From contig JBKCEW010000091.1 in assembly GCA_046304235.1 (NCBI GenBank), positions 1-13,797 on the forward strand: a stretch of DNA of 13,797 nucleotides, given 5' to 3'. The notes below the pieces were generated by a model, which made no database searches, was not told the origin of the DNA, and saw only the letters and a program-made list of their open reading frames with translations. This document shows positions 1-7,646 of the stretch, piece by piece (position 1 is the first letter of the stretch; each line of letters opens with the position of its first letter). The stretch is from CANHVK01 sp046304235 (GTDB lineage: Bacteria; Bacteroidota; Bacteroidia; Flavobacteriales_D; Crocinitomicaceae). Position numbers and translations under genes: made by a program.

Positions 1-5
1 ATAAG

Positions 6-1361
6 TTACATACCTGGGAAACCTTTACCCATTCCCATTCCTTTTAACTTATTCATCATACCCATCATATTTTTAGGATTACTCATCATTTTCATCATTT
101 TACGAGTATCCTCAAATTGTTTTAAAAGTTTATTTACTTCCTGAATATTCAATCCACATCCCTTAGCAATTCTTGTTTTACGTTGTCCATTAATGATTGC
201 GGGATTAGATCTTTCTTTAGGTGTCATTGATAATATTATCGCTTCAATATGCTTAAAGGCATCATCCTCAATATCAACATCTTTCAAAGCTTTACCCATA
301 CCGGGAACCATTCCTAACAAATCTTTAACATTACCCATTTTTTTGATTTGTTGTAATTGACCTAAAAAGTCATTCAAATCAAATTGGTCTTTTTGAATTT
401 TTCTTTGAAGTTTTCGAGCTTCTTCTTCACTAAATTGCTCTTGTGCTCTTTCAACAAGGGAAATAACATCCCCCATCCCAAGAATACGATCTGCCATACG
501 ACTAGGATAGAAAACATCAATCGCATCCATTTTCTCTCCTGTACCAACAAATTTAATTGGCTTATCTACGATCGCTTTAATAGATAAAGCTGCTCCACCT
601 CTAGTATCTCCATCCAATTTGGTCAATACTACACCATCAAAATTGATTTTATCGTTAAATGCTTTTGCAGTATTTACAGCATCTTGACCAGTCATTGAGT
701 CAACAACAAATAATGTTTCTGTTGGATTAAGTGCTTGTTTCACTTTCTCAATCTCGTTCATCATTTGCTCATCAACCGCCAATCGCCCTGCAGTATCGAC
801 AATTACTACGTTAAAACTATTACTCTTTGCATAAGCAATAGCGTCAGTAGCAATTTTAACTGGATTCTTTTCCTCTTTATTAGAATAAACTTCTACACCT
901 AATTGATCACCAAGAACATGTAATTGATCAATTGCTGCTGGTCTGTACACGTCACAAGCAACTAAGAGAGGTTTTTTTCCCTTTTTTGTTTTTAAGTAGT
1001 TTGCAAGTTTTCCAGAGAAAGTTGTTTTACCTGACCCCTGTAAACCAGACATTAATATAATACCTGGATTTCCTTGAAAATTAATTTCTTGCTCATTACC
1101 TCCCATTAATTCAATCAACTCTTCATGGCAAATTTTCACCATTAATTGACCTGGAGAAATAGCATTTAGTACATCTCTACCTAATGCTTTATCTTTAACA
1201 CGAGTCGTAAAATCTTTAGCTGTTTTAAAATTAACATCGGCATCTAATAAAGCACGACGAACTTCTTTTAAAGTTTCAGCAACGTTGATTTCAGTAATTT
1301 GACCTTGACCTTTTAATACTTTAAAGGCTCTTTCAAATTTATCGGTTAAATTTTCAAACAT
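6..1361 (-). CDS. ffh: Signal recognition particle protein Ffh (SRP54)
   Basis: GTPase subunit of the signal recognition particle. With 4.5S RNA it binds signal sequences on nascent chains and docks with FtsY at the inner membrane for co-translational insertion. The 451-residue protein has the full family architecture: an N domain (about 1-90), a G domain with P-loop GLQGSGKTT (106-114), DVYRPAAIDQL (137-147), DTAGR (189-193) and TKLDG (247-251), and a methionine-rich M domain from about 310. The RNA-binding helix-turn-helix is seen around SMTPKERSNPAIINGQRKTR (378-397), and the tail is a run of Met/Gly/Lys. The length is normal and all GTPase motifs are intact. It lies 35 bp downstream of a co-directional permease but has its own TAnnTTTG box in that gap. 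The ATG start gives the usual N-domain beginning (MFENLTDKFERAF). Identification is essentially certain. Confidence 0.99.
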   Translation of the reverse strand: MFENLTDKFERAFKVLKGQGQITEINVAETLKEVRRALLDADVNFKTAKDFTTRVKDKALGRDVLNAISPGQLMVKICHEELIELMGGNEQEINFQGNPGIILMSGLQGSGKTTFSGKLANYLKTKKGKKPLLVACDVYRPAAIDQLHVLGDQLGVEVYSNKEEKNPVKIATDAIAYAKSNSFNVVIVDTAGRLAVDEQMMNEIEKVKQALNPTETLFVVDSMTGQDAVNTAKAFNDKINFDGVVLTKLDGDTRGGAALSIKAIVDKPIKFVGTGEKMDAIDVFYPSRMADRILGMGDVISLVERAQEQFSEEEARKLQRKIQKDQFDLNDFLGQLQQIKKMGNVKDLLGMVPGMGKALKDVDIEDDAFKHIEAIILSMTPKERSNPAIINGQRKTRIAKGCGLNIQEVNKLLKQFEDTRKMMKMMSNPKNMMGMMNKLKGMGMGKGFPGM

Positions 1362-1381
1362 AGCATTATAATTTTAGGGTG

Positions 1382-1389
1382 CAAAGATA
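1382..1389 (-). promoter_or_regulatory. Bacteroidota -7 promoter box (TATCTTTG) for ffh
   Basis: Read on the minus strand, these bases are TATCTTTG, matching the TAnnTTTG box used by the primary sigma factor of Bacteroidota. It ends 20 nt before the ffh ATG, which is nearly the same distance as the boxes before rarA and the Pmp3 gene in this window. No clear TTG-type -33 element was found at the expected distance. It suggests that ffh is transcribed independently of the permease upstream. Confidence 0.5.
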
Positions 1390-1396
1390 GGGATTA

Positions 1397-3061
1397 TCAG
1401 ACTTTTTTATCTTGTTTTAAACGACTATTTTTAATACCATAAGTAAAATAAACAACCAAACCTATAAGCATCCAAATTCCAAAACCTATCCAATTTGAAA
1501 TATTTAATTCTGTCATCATGTAAAAACAACTCAACAACCCCAAAAGAGGAATAGCTGATAATTTATAGAAAAAAGATATAACGATAAATATTGAAATTAT
1601 AAAAACTAAAATAAGAAGTGAAATCGGAATTTCTATCCATTTAAAATAGAAATGAAAAAGTCCTATCATAGAAACAAACAGCAAAATCAGAATCAATTTT
1701 GAGTCAATAAAAGGAGTAACTATTGGTTTTATTGGTTCTTTTTTCCTACCATGTAACACAACTACTCCACCACAAACTAATACAAAGGCAAATAATGTAC
1801 CTATACTACATAAATCTGTAACAATTGTTAAATTCATAAATAAAGCAGGTATGCCTACTATAAAACCAGTTACTACTGTGGCAAAAGAAGGGGTTTTAAA
1901 TTTAGGGTGAATTTTTGAAAATGCGGAAGGTAATAATCCGTCTCTACTCATTGACATCCATATTCTTGGTTGCCCCATTTGGAAAACTAACAATACGCTC
2001 GCCATAGCTATCACTGCGCTAACAGCAATTATACCTGACATCCAACGAATATTTAATTTTTCAAAAACAAAGGCTAGTGGATCTCCTACATTTAACGAAT
2101 CATATTTTACCATTCCAGTTAGCACTAGAGCAATTAAGATATATAAAATTGTACAAACAATAATTGACCACATCATTGCTTTTGGTAAATCTTTTTTTGG
2201 ATTTTCACATTCTTCAGCAGTAGTTGATATTGCATCAAAACCGATGTATGCAAAAAACACAGCAGAAACACCTTTCAATACACCTCCCAATCCATTAGGA
2301 GAAAAAGGATTCCAATTCTGAACATCTACATAAAATACACCTACTATTAAAACCAACAAAATAATAAGCAATTTTATCAAAACCATTAAATTACTAGCTC
2401 TTTTAGATTCTTTGATTCCTCTGTATACTAAATAGGTGATTAAAAATATGATTAGTAAAGCAGGCAAATCACCAATCATTCGCATACCAAATACTTGTGG
2501 TGCATCTTTCCAAGCTTTAAATGCAACTAAATCATTTTCATCTATTTGAATATTATTCTTTTTTAATGAAAGAAATTCTAAAAATCCTTTTTTAGCAGAC
2601 AAATAATCTATTTGCATCCATGCAGGAATATCAATATGCATTTTAGAAAGAAGAGTCGTAAAATAATCACTCCATGATATTGCAACAGTAATATTTCCAA
2701 CTGCGTATTCCATGATTAATGCCCATCCAATTATCCAAGCTACTATTTCACCAAAGGCAACATAAGCATATGTATAGGCACTCCCAGAAACTGGAACAAG
2801 AGCAGCAAATTCAGCATATGCAAAAGCGGCAAAACCACACGCTATTGCAGTAAATATAAATAATAAAATTACAGCAGGACCGCCAGAATAGCTCGCATTT
2901 CCAATAGTACTGAATATTCCAGCACCAATAATTGCAGCAATGCCTAATGAAGTCAAGTCTTTTAACTTCAAATGTCTTCCTAACTTCCCTTCTGAATTAT
3001 TTTTTTCTACATCTTTCTGAATCTGATTGATGCTTTTTTTTCTTAATAGTTGACTAATCAT
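1397..3061 (-). CDS. APC superfamily amino acid permease (CAT-like, 14 TM)
   Basis: Inner-membrane secondary transporter, probably importing an amino acid with protons; the substrate cannot be read from sequence. The 554 residues start with a basic cytoplasmic tail (1-30), followed by about 14 hydrophobic segments, the number usual for cationic amino acid transporter (CAT) relatives. Family signatures are IIGAGIF in TM1 (44-50), AYIGFDAISTTAEECENPKK (271-290) and RIWMSMSRDGLLP (366-378). A charged loop of about 65 residues (132-197) between TM3 and TM4 is longer than in most family members. The ATG at 3061 is the only start that keeps the N-terminal tail, since no other Met occurs before TM3. 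It sits only 4 nt after the U-tract of the terminator of the upstream PP2C-like gene, so its 5' leader must be very short or must include the hairpin. The family is certain; the substrate is unknown. Confidence 0.93.
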   Translation of the reverse strand: MISQLLRKKSINQIQKDVEKNNSEGKLGRHLKLKDLTSLGIAAIIGAGIFSTIGNASYSGGPAVILLFIFTAIACGFAAFAYAEFAALVPVSGSAYTYAYVAFGEIVAWIIGWALIMEYAVGNITVAISWSDYFTTLLSKMHIDIPAWMQIDYLSAKKGFLEFLSLKKNNIQIDENDLVAFKAWKDAPQVFGMRMIGDLPALLIIFLITYLVYRGIKESKRASNLMVLIKLLIILLVLIVGVFYVDVQNWNPFSPNGLGGVLKGVSAVFFAYIGFDAISTTAEECENPKKDLPKAMMWSIIVCTILYILIALVLTGMVKYDSLNVGDPLAFVFEKLNIRWMSGIIAVSAVIAMASVLLVFQMGQPRIWMSMSRDGLLPSAFSKIHPKFKTPSFATVVTGFIVGIPALFMNLTIVTDLCSIGTLFAFVLVCGGVVVLHGRKKEPIKPIVTPFIDSKLILILLFVSMIGLFHFYFKWIEIPISLLILVFIISIFIVISFFYKLSAIPLLGLLSCFYMMTELNISNWIGFGIWMLIGLVVYFTYGIKNSRLKQDKKV

Positions 3062-3064
3062 ATC

Positions 3065-3108
3065 AAAAAAAAAGATGCTTCAAAAGAATTAAACCCCTTG
3101 AAGCATCT
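3065..3108 (-). terminator. Rho-independent terminator after the PP2C-like gene
   Basis: Read on the minus strand, AGATGCTTCAA (3108-3098) and TTGAAGCATCT (3083-3073) form a perfect 11-bp stem with a 14-nt loop. Eight consecutive T (3072-3065) follow. It starts 17 bp after the PP2C-like stop codon and ends only 4 nt before the ATG of the downstream permease. The T-run is on the minus-strand side only, so it terminates leftward transcription. Confidence 0.9.
3081..3088 (-). promoter_or_regulatory. Possible -7 box (TTCTTTTG) for the permease, inside the terminator hairpin
   Basis: TTCTTTTG on the minus strand differs by one base from TAnnTTTG and is close to the rarA box TACTTTTG. It ends 19 nt before the permease ATG, close to the 20-22 nt seen for the three better boxes in this window. 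It occupies the loop and the first bases of the 3' arm of the terminator. The mismatch and the lack of a recognisable -33 element keep confidence low. Confidence 0.25.
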
Positions 3109-3125
3109 AAAAATATTAAAATTTA

Positions 3126-4418
3126 TTAATTAGGAATTTTTAATTCTTGTCCAATGTTTATTTGATCATCTTTGATATTGTTTGCTTTTTTAAGAGCATC
3201 AATTTTGACATGATATTTTTCTGCAATTTTACCTAAATTATCACCAGATTTTACAATATGTGAGCCTCCTTTTGAAGTTTTCATATCTTCTTTTTTTGGC
3301 TCATTTGAATTCCCTTCTGTTTTAGCTTCAGAATCTGAACTTTGCTCATCTATTTCATCATCTGTTTCCTCTTCAGCTTCAACAACTTCCTCTTCAACAA
3401 CCTCCTCTTTTTCTTCCTCTACCTTTTCTTTAGGCGTATCATATTCCATTATACTTTCTAGATCTTGATGTTGATTACTGGTGTCAGCTTTCACAACTTC
3501 ACCTGCATCGTCAAGTACTAAATCAGTATCGTCTTTCGGAGTTCTAAATACAAACCAAATAACAAGGAAAAATGTTATCAAAGCAGCACCAATTTGAATG
3601 ATACGTTTACGTTCCATTCCTGCTATGTCAAATAAATTCTTTTTAATACCTTCAGATGTATGATCAACATTAGGCGTATTCACTACTGTTGGTTTAGGGC
3701 TTGATTTTAAGGCGTTTCCCTCAGTTACACCAATTAATTGTAAAGTTAAATTTTCAGTTGACCCACTACCCTTCGCCTTATCTATTAAACTGATAATATC
3801 TTTATTAATTGTAGTATAATCAAAACTTTCATTTAGTTGATCTAAATTAAATGATTTGAAAATACCATTTGTTGCTAATAAAATCACATCTCCTTGAGAA
3901 CCTAATATTGGTTCATTGCAAACAGTTGGATAAACGCTTGGCGTATTACCAATAGCCTTAACAATTTTGGAAGAACTACCGCCAACTTGATATGGTTGAA
4001 CATCTAAAAAACCATGGTCTTTGGTTAAGAGTGTTAATTGATCATCAGATTGAATAGCAACTCTTGCATTACCTACATGCCCATAGTAAGCACCCTCTGG
4101 TCTAACAAGTACCAAAGCTAAAGAAACATAAGCACCCTTAAGATTTTCATTAGAAATCGTAGCTCTATAAACTTGTTCATTTACAAATTGAAAAGTATGA
4201 TTAATACCTATGTAAATATTATCAAATTGTTCTTTATCAAAAAAATCTAATACACTTTGAACAGCCAACTTAGAAACAAAAGAACCATTTTGATCAAAAG
4301 GTTGTCCATCAGCCACAACAAAAACATGTCCGTTTCGAGTGCTTTTGTCTCCCAATGCGTCCGTATTTACAGGATATTTGGTTCCTAAATCAGTTTTTGA
4401 ACAATAAGAAACTTTCAT
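3126..4418 (-). CDS. PP2C-like (possible pseudophosphatase) membrane protein with periplasmic LysM domain
   Basis: The 430 residues carry a PP2C-fold domain (about 1-232), one TM segment (273-291), a very acidic linker (about 293-383, rich in Glu) and a C-terminal LysM domain (386-429, HIVKSGDNLGKIAEKY...). Basic residues before the TM (ERKR) and acidic ones after it put the PP2C domain in the cytoplasm and LysM in the periplasm, where LysM would bind peptidoglycan. PP2C landmarks are recognisable: NTD (18-20), VVADG (34-38), LTKDH (130-134) and KAIGN (154-158). However, the usual acidic metal ligands are altered: GDSR reads GNAR (116-119), SDG reads TNG (183-185), and the last D of DN reads EN (222-223). 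Phosphatase activity is therefore doubtful. It follows the FHA gene by 38 bp, presumably as one transcript ending at the terminator at 3065-3108. The domain calls are firm; the role in Ser/Thr phosphorylation signalling or cell-wall sensing is inferred. Confidence 0.88.
   Translation of the reverse strand: MKVSYCSKTDLGTKYPVNTDALGDKSTRNGHVFVVADGQPFDQNGSFVSKLAVQSVLDFFDKEQFDNIYIGINHTFQFVNEQVYRATISNENLKGAYVSLALVLVRPEGAYYGHVGNARVAIQSDDQLTLLTKDHGFLDVQPYQVGGSSSKIVKAIGNTPSVYPTVCNEPILGSQGDVILLATNGIFKSFNLDQLNESFDYTTINKDIISLIDKAKGSGSTENLTLQLIGVTEGNALKSSPKPTVVNTPNVDHTSEGIKKNLFDIAGMERKRIIQIGAALITFFLVIWFVFRTPKDDTDLVLDDAGEVVKADTSNQHQDLESIMEYDTPKEKVEEEKEEVVEEEVVEAEEETDDEIDEQSSDSEAKTEGNSNEPKKEDMKTSKGGSHIVKSGDNLGKIAEKYHVKIDALKKANNIKDDQINIGQELKIPN
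3378..3407. repeat. Two-copy 15-nt tandem repeat in the acidic linker
   Basis: Plus-strand TTCAACAACTTCCTC (3378-3392) is followed directly by TTCAACAACCTCCTC (3393-3407), with one mismatch. The unit is five codons, so copy-number change would keep the reading frame. It encodes the EEVVE-type repeats around residues 338-347 of the PP2C-like protein, in the periplasmic linker whose length probably tolerates variation. Confidence 0.7.
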
Positions 4419-4456
4419 TTTTAATAAAGAATTTAACTCAACAAAAAGAGGTAAAT

Positions 4457-4963
4457 TTAAGAAAGAAATGCCAAATAGAATAGTATGAACAACACTATAT
4501 TTAAGGCAAAGATATGAACAATTGAAGCGTTATGTGTGTAAAAGTATTTCCATTTCTCGCTCCAAGTTGCATCATCCTCTAAATCATAACCCTCATTATC
4601 TGAAACATATTGAAGTTCTTCCTTAATAGGTAAATGAACAGCATTCATTTTATTCTCTGAGTACAACCAATTTGTGGTTGAATCTTCAATTTTATGACTA
4701 ACATCTTGAATTTTTGTTAGCTTGACCCAATCAAACATAAACTTTCCTGCAACAGTCACTTTATCTGTAAAAGTAAGACGCATAAATTGCTTTACACGTT
4801 CTCCATTTATGTAGGTTCCTGAATTTGAATTTAAATCAGAAAGAAATACAATTCCAAGCTGATCTTGAAATAATTCCAAGTGGTAGGGAGAAATTGATTC
4901 GTCATTAATAACAACATCATTATCAAATGCACTCCCAATTTTTATCAAACGTACTTTTTCCAT
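4457..4963 (-). CDS. Tail-anchored FHA domain protein
   Basis: This is a 168-residue protein. An N-terminal forkhead-associated (FHA) domain covers about 1-82, followed by a polar linker (85-145) and a single C-terminal TM segment (147-167) ending one residue before the stop. The FHA domain would therefore be held at the cytoplasmic face of the inner membrane. FHA domains normally bind phosphothreonine peptides. The fold signature is visible (IGSAFDNDVVINDESISPYH at 9-28 and DLNSNSGTYINGERV at 43-57). The conserved Arg after Gly10 is Ser11, and the Arg of the usual SR-x-H motif is Pro26; Ser25 and His28 remain. Phosphothreonine binding may therefore be weak or altered. It lies 38 bp upstream of the PP2C-like gene on the same strand, a pairing known from Ser/Thr phosphorylation modules, but no kinase is encoded in this window. 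Confidence 0.9.
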   Translation of the reverse strand: MEKVRLIKIGSAFDNDVVINDESISPYHLELFQDQLGIVFLSDLNSNSGTYINGERVKQFMRLTFTDKVTVAGKFMFDWVKLTKIQDVSHKIEDSTTNWLYSENKMNAVHLPIKEELQYVSDNEGYDLEDDATWSEKWKYFYTHNASIVHIFALNIVLFILFYLAFLS

Positions 4964-4981
4964 TTATTGTAAGATTCACAA

Positions 4982-4989
4982 CAAATTTG
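4982..4989 (-). promoter_or_regulatory. Weak -7 box candidate (CAAATTTG) for the FHA/PP2C-like pair
   Basis: CAAATTTG on the minus strand differs from TAnnTTTG at its first base and ends 18 nt before the FHA ATG, near the spacing of the other boxes here. The surrounding 93-bp gap (4964-5056) is very AT-rich. It holds a short direct repeat (AAGGAATT twice) and a small palindrome (GAAAATAATTTTC) but no convincing terminator for the upstream operon. Low confidence because the sequence is also palindromic by chance. Confidence 0.25.
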
Positions 4990-5056
4990 AAAATAATTTT
5001 CTAAGGAATTTTAAATTAAAAAAGGAATTATCAGAAATAAAATGTTTAAAACTCAA

Positions 5057-6343
5057 TTATTTTCTAAAACCCATTTCTCTACCAAAACTTTCAAGATAAG
5101 GAATCGCATCTGGATTTTCAGAAACCAAATTCATAAACAACCTTCCAGCTTCTTTCATAAAAGGATATGCTAAACTATCATAATCATATTTTGCATCATT
5201 AATTATTTCATCTTGATTAGCATACATTCCTACAGTCAAAATAAACTCTTTTCCTGTTTGAAAATCGACTAAATAGGCACAATCAATCACACAACCAAAT
5301 GACACTCCAACAATATTCATCGATCTAAAACGATTTAAAGAATCACTCATATAATTTAACTTCGTATCTCGCCCAAACAATAAATATTTTTTATAAGTTG
5401 GAAAAAACTCTAACGAATTGTATGCCAAACCATATTCATCAGGATATCTCCCTAAATTCTGTAGAATATACTTTCGTTGATCTTCGGTAATATTAAACCG
5501 TATATTAGAATTACTTTTAGGAAATATTAAGCCAGCCAATGTTTTGTGAATATCTAGTAAATCTAAATTATTTTGCTTTGAAAAATCGAAGGGTTTATTG
5601 ATAATTTGTTTATTAAACCCTTCATATTGCAATCCTAACTTATAACTAGTATCGATTGAAATTGAATCTGTATTGAAAATAGTCCCACGCGTATATAAGC
5701 GCTCCCCTTTTTTTCCAACCATAATTAATGAATCACTTACTCTGTTTTGATTCAAATTACAATTTAAAACAAATTTCCTAATAATTTTCCCGTTTTTAAA
5801 ACCTAATTCTTTGATACGAGTATTGATTTTTTGTTGTCCACTAAAGTCATAAACACGATTATACGCATCATTATCCGAAACAGCTAACATCATCTTTATC
5901 AATACGTCTAAATTAGTCGGATACATTCTATTTCCAATCTTAATTTGATTCATTGGAGGTAAACATCCTTTTTTTTGAAAAAACTTGATCGTGTTATTTA
6001 TAGATGCATCAGAGCTTTTTTTTCTTATTTCATTAAGTTCTTCCAAAGCGATCAATGCAGTAGGCAATTTTACGATACTTGCAGGATATAAATATTCCTT
6101 TTGATCTTCTCTAAACGAAACAGTTTCAAGTGCAACCTTTGTTTTGTTACGATTTATTTGCGTAAAAACCAATTTGAGCTTATATTTCTCAGGAGATTTG
6201 ATTACATCTGGATATTTCACAGCAAGCGAATCCAATACCGTTTGCAACAACTCAGGAGCTTTCAATGTAGAAGTTGAGTTTTGGGCAAAAATAAATCCAC
6301 CCAATAACATAAAAAGCAATGTTTTTAATTCTTTTTTACCCAT
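5057..6343 (-). CDS. Exported class A beta-lactamase-like serine hydrolase family protein
   Basis: Secreted or periplasmic protein of the class A beta-lactamase/penicillin-recognising fold. The ATG at 6343 is chosen because it yields a clear signal peptide (MGKKELKTLLFMLLGGFIFAQ, cleavage near residues 20-21). An in-frame ATG at 6430 would add 29 residues, bury the signal and overlap the permease by 106 nt. The resulting protein has 428 residues. Visible motifs are SIVK (89-92, the SxxK nucleophile motif within YPASIVKLP) and SDN (156-158, within MMLAVSDNDAYN). The region where class A enzymes carry KTG reads NIVG (343-346), followed by VSFGCVIDCAYLVDF, so the expected lysine is missing. At 428 residues it is much longer than true class A beta-lactamases (about 290), so antibiotic resistance is unlikely to be its job. 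It is the last gene of a four-gene operon, overlapping the permease by 19 nt. The natural substrate is unknown. Confidence 0.85.
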   Translation of the reverse strand: MGKKELKTLLFMLLGGFIFAQNSTSTLKAPELLQTVLDSLAVKYPDVIKSPEKYKLKLVFTQINRNKTKVALETVSFREDQKEYLYPASIVKLPTALIALEELNEIRKKSSDASINNTIKFFQKKGCLPPMNQIKIGNRMYPTNLDVLIKMMLAVSDNDAYNRVYDFSGQQKINTRIKELGFKNGKIIRKFVLNCNLNQNRVSDSLIMVGKKGERLYTRGTIFNTDSISIDTSYKLGLQYEGFNKQIINKPFDFSKQNNLDLLDIHKTLAGLIFPKSNSNIRFNITEDQRKYILQNLGRYPDEYGLAYNSLEFFPTYKKYLLFGRDTKLNYMSDSLNRFRSMNIVGVSFGCVIDCAYLVDFQTGKEFILTVGMYANQDEIINDAKYDYDSLAYPFMKEAGRLFMNLVSENPDAIPYLESFGREMGFRK

Positions 6344-7641
6344 TTGTAAACCGGAATTCCGATTAGAGTTATCCCTAATCCAATTAATGATTCTTTCGTT
6401 TTGGAATATAAACCAAAACACAATATCCAAGATTGAAAAGCTAAGAAAATAATAGGAAATGATGGGAAAACAAACTTATTAACTAATCCACTTACTTTTT
6501 TAATTCTCAAGCCTACTCTAATCGAGCCAATTACAGTCAACATTGTAAATAAATTTAATACAAATCCAATCATCGTTATCAAACTTTCAAAACCAGAAGT
6601 TAATACAAAAACCATGGCAATTAAAGCTTGAATCCACAGAGCTCTTTTAGGAATACCTGCTTTATTTTCATGACTGAACCAATTCAATTTAGGAAAATCT
6701 TTCGCTACAGCGTTAGTAACCCTTGGGCCAGCTAAAACCATACTAGAGATACTAGATAAAAGTAAAAATGCTATGACACCACCAAAAACTCTACCCCAAA
6801 TTGTACCCAAAATTTTATCTGCATATATAACACCTATATCTAATTTTCCTGCCATTTCGTCAAGCGGAATATGTTTTAAAAAGACGTAATTAAGAACTAT
6901 ATACAATATTGATACTGTTCCAGTACCCAAAATCAAAGCGAGTGGTACATTTTTTTTTGGACTGCGTACTTCTCCACCGATATAGGCTGCAGCATTCCAG
7001 CCAGAATACGCATAGGTAACGAAAAACAAACTTACAACAAAAGCATTATTCCAAACATTATCAATAAAATGAGAGCCTATTTGAAAATTCACATTTGTTT
7101 TTTGACCTGAAAATAAGCCAATTAAAATTAGAACTAGAAGTATAAATACTTTGACACTTGATAATACATTTTGAAACCAAGCGCTCACCTTGTGACTATA
7201 GGAGTGCATCAGAGTAATACAAACTAAAATTATAACCGAATATAAATCAGTTATTGGAACACCAAACAAATGAGTATTTTCATCTGTATGTAACATCCCA
7301 GAGAAATAAGAACTAAATGCAAAACATGCAGCAGCTATTGGAGCAGCAAAACCAAGTAAAAAAGATATCCAACCTGATAAAAATCCTAATTGCTCAGAAT
7401 AAGCCGATTTTAAGAAAAGGTACTCACCTCCATTTTTTTTATAAAACGAACCTAATATTGCATACGAGTAAGCGCCAAAAAATGAAATTAATCCTCCAAT
7501 AAACCAAAGTAATAAAATCGCAGAACCGGATTTAATCCCAATAACTTGAAATCCTAAACTTGTAAACACACCTGTTCCTACCATGTTTGCGATAACAATC
7601 ATAATAGCTGTGTATAAACCAAATTTTTTACCGGACTTCAC
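6325..7641 (-). CDS. APC superfamily amino acid permease (12 TM, GTG start)
   Basis: Inner-membrane amino acid transporter of 438 residues with about 12 hydrophobic segments. APC signatures are IANMVGTGVFTSLGF in TM1 (17-31), YAYSGWNAAAYIGGEVRSPK in the TM6 region (210-229), and AGPRVTNAVAKDFP (304-317). The start codon is GTG, five nt after the stop codon of the upstream lipoprotein gene. A stop codon lies in frame four codons further upstream, and no later start keeps TM1, so GTG is well supported. It is distinct from the permease at 1397-3061: shorter, and without the extra TM pair. It overlaps the downstream serine-hydrolase gene by 19 nt, which suggests translational coupling. The substrate is unknown; the neighbours hint at an amino acid or small peptide-derived compound, but that is inference. 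Confidence 0.93.
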   Translation of the reverse strand: MKSGKKFGLYTAIMIVIANMVGTGVFTSLGFQVIGIKSGSAILLLWFIGGLISFFGAYSYAILGSFYKKNGGEYLFLKSAYSEQLGFLSGWISFLLGFAAPIAAACFAFSSYFSGMLHTDENTHLFGVPITDLYSVIILVCITLMHSYSHKVSAWFQNVLSSVKVFILLVLILIGLFSGQKTNVNFQIGSHFIDNVWNNAFVVSLFFVTYAYSGWNAAAYIGGEVRSPKKNVPLALILGTGTVSILYIVLNYVFLKHIPLDEMAGKLDIGVIYADKILGTIWGRVFGGVIAFLLLSSISSMVLAGPRVTNAVAKDFPKLNWFSHENKAGIPKRALWIQALIAMVFVLTSGFESLITMIGFVLNLFTMLTVIGSIRVGLRIKKVSGLVNKFVFPSFPIIFLAFQSWILCFGLYSKTKESLIGLGITLIGIPVYKWVKKN

Positions 7642-7646
7642 TTTTT

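Noticed and set aside
4964..5056. Small palindrome and repeated AAGGAATT as a possible terminator of the four-gene operon
   Set aside because: Stems are short and made almost only of A-T pairs, with no GC-rich hairpin followed by a T-run; this composition gives such repeats by chance.
5057..6343. Antibiotic-resistance beta-lactamase
   Set aside because: SxxK and SDN are present, but the KTG lysine is missing, the protein is far longer than class A beta-lactamases, and its operon is envelope and transport related.
6344..6430. Extended N-terminus (29 residues) for the beta-lactamase-like protein from an ATG at 6430
   Set aside because: It would bury a clear signal peptide beginning at 6343 and enlarge the overlap with the permease to 106 nt; the extra residues look like out-of-frame translation of the permease end.
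6144..6452. Plus-strand open frame of 102 codons
   Set aside because: Antisense to the signal peptide and N-terminal part of the beta-lactamase-like gene and to the permease 3' end; its sequence has no domain character.
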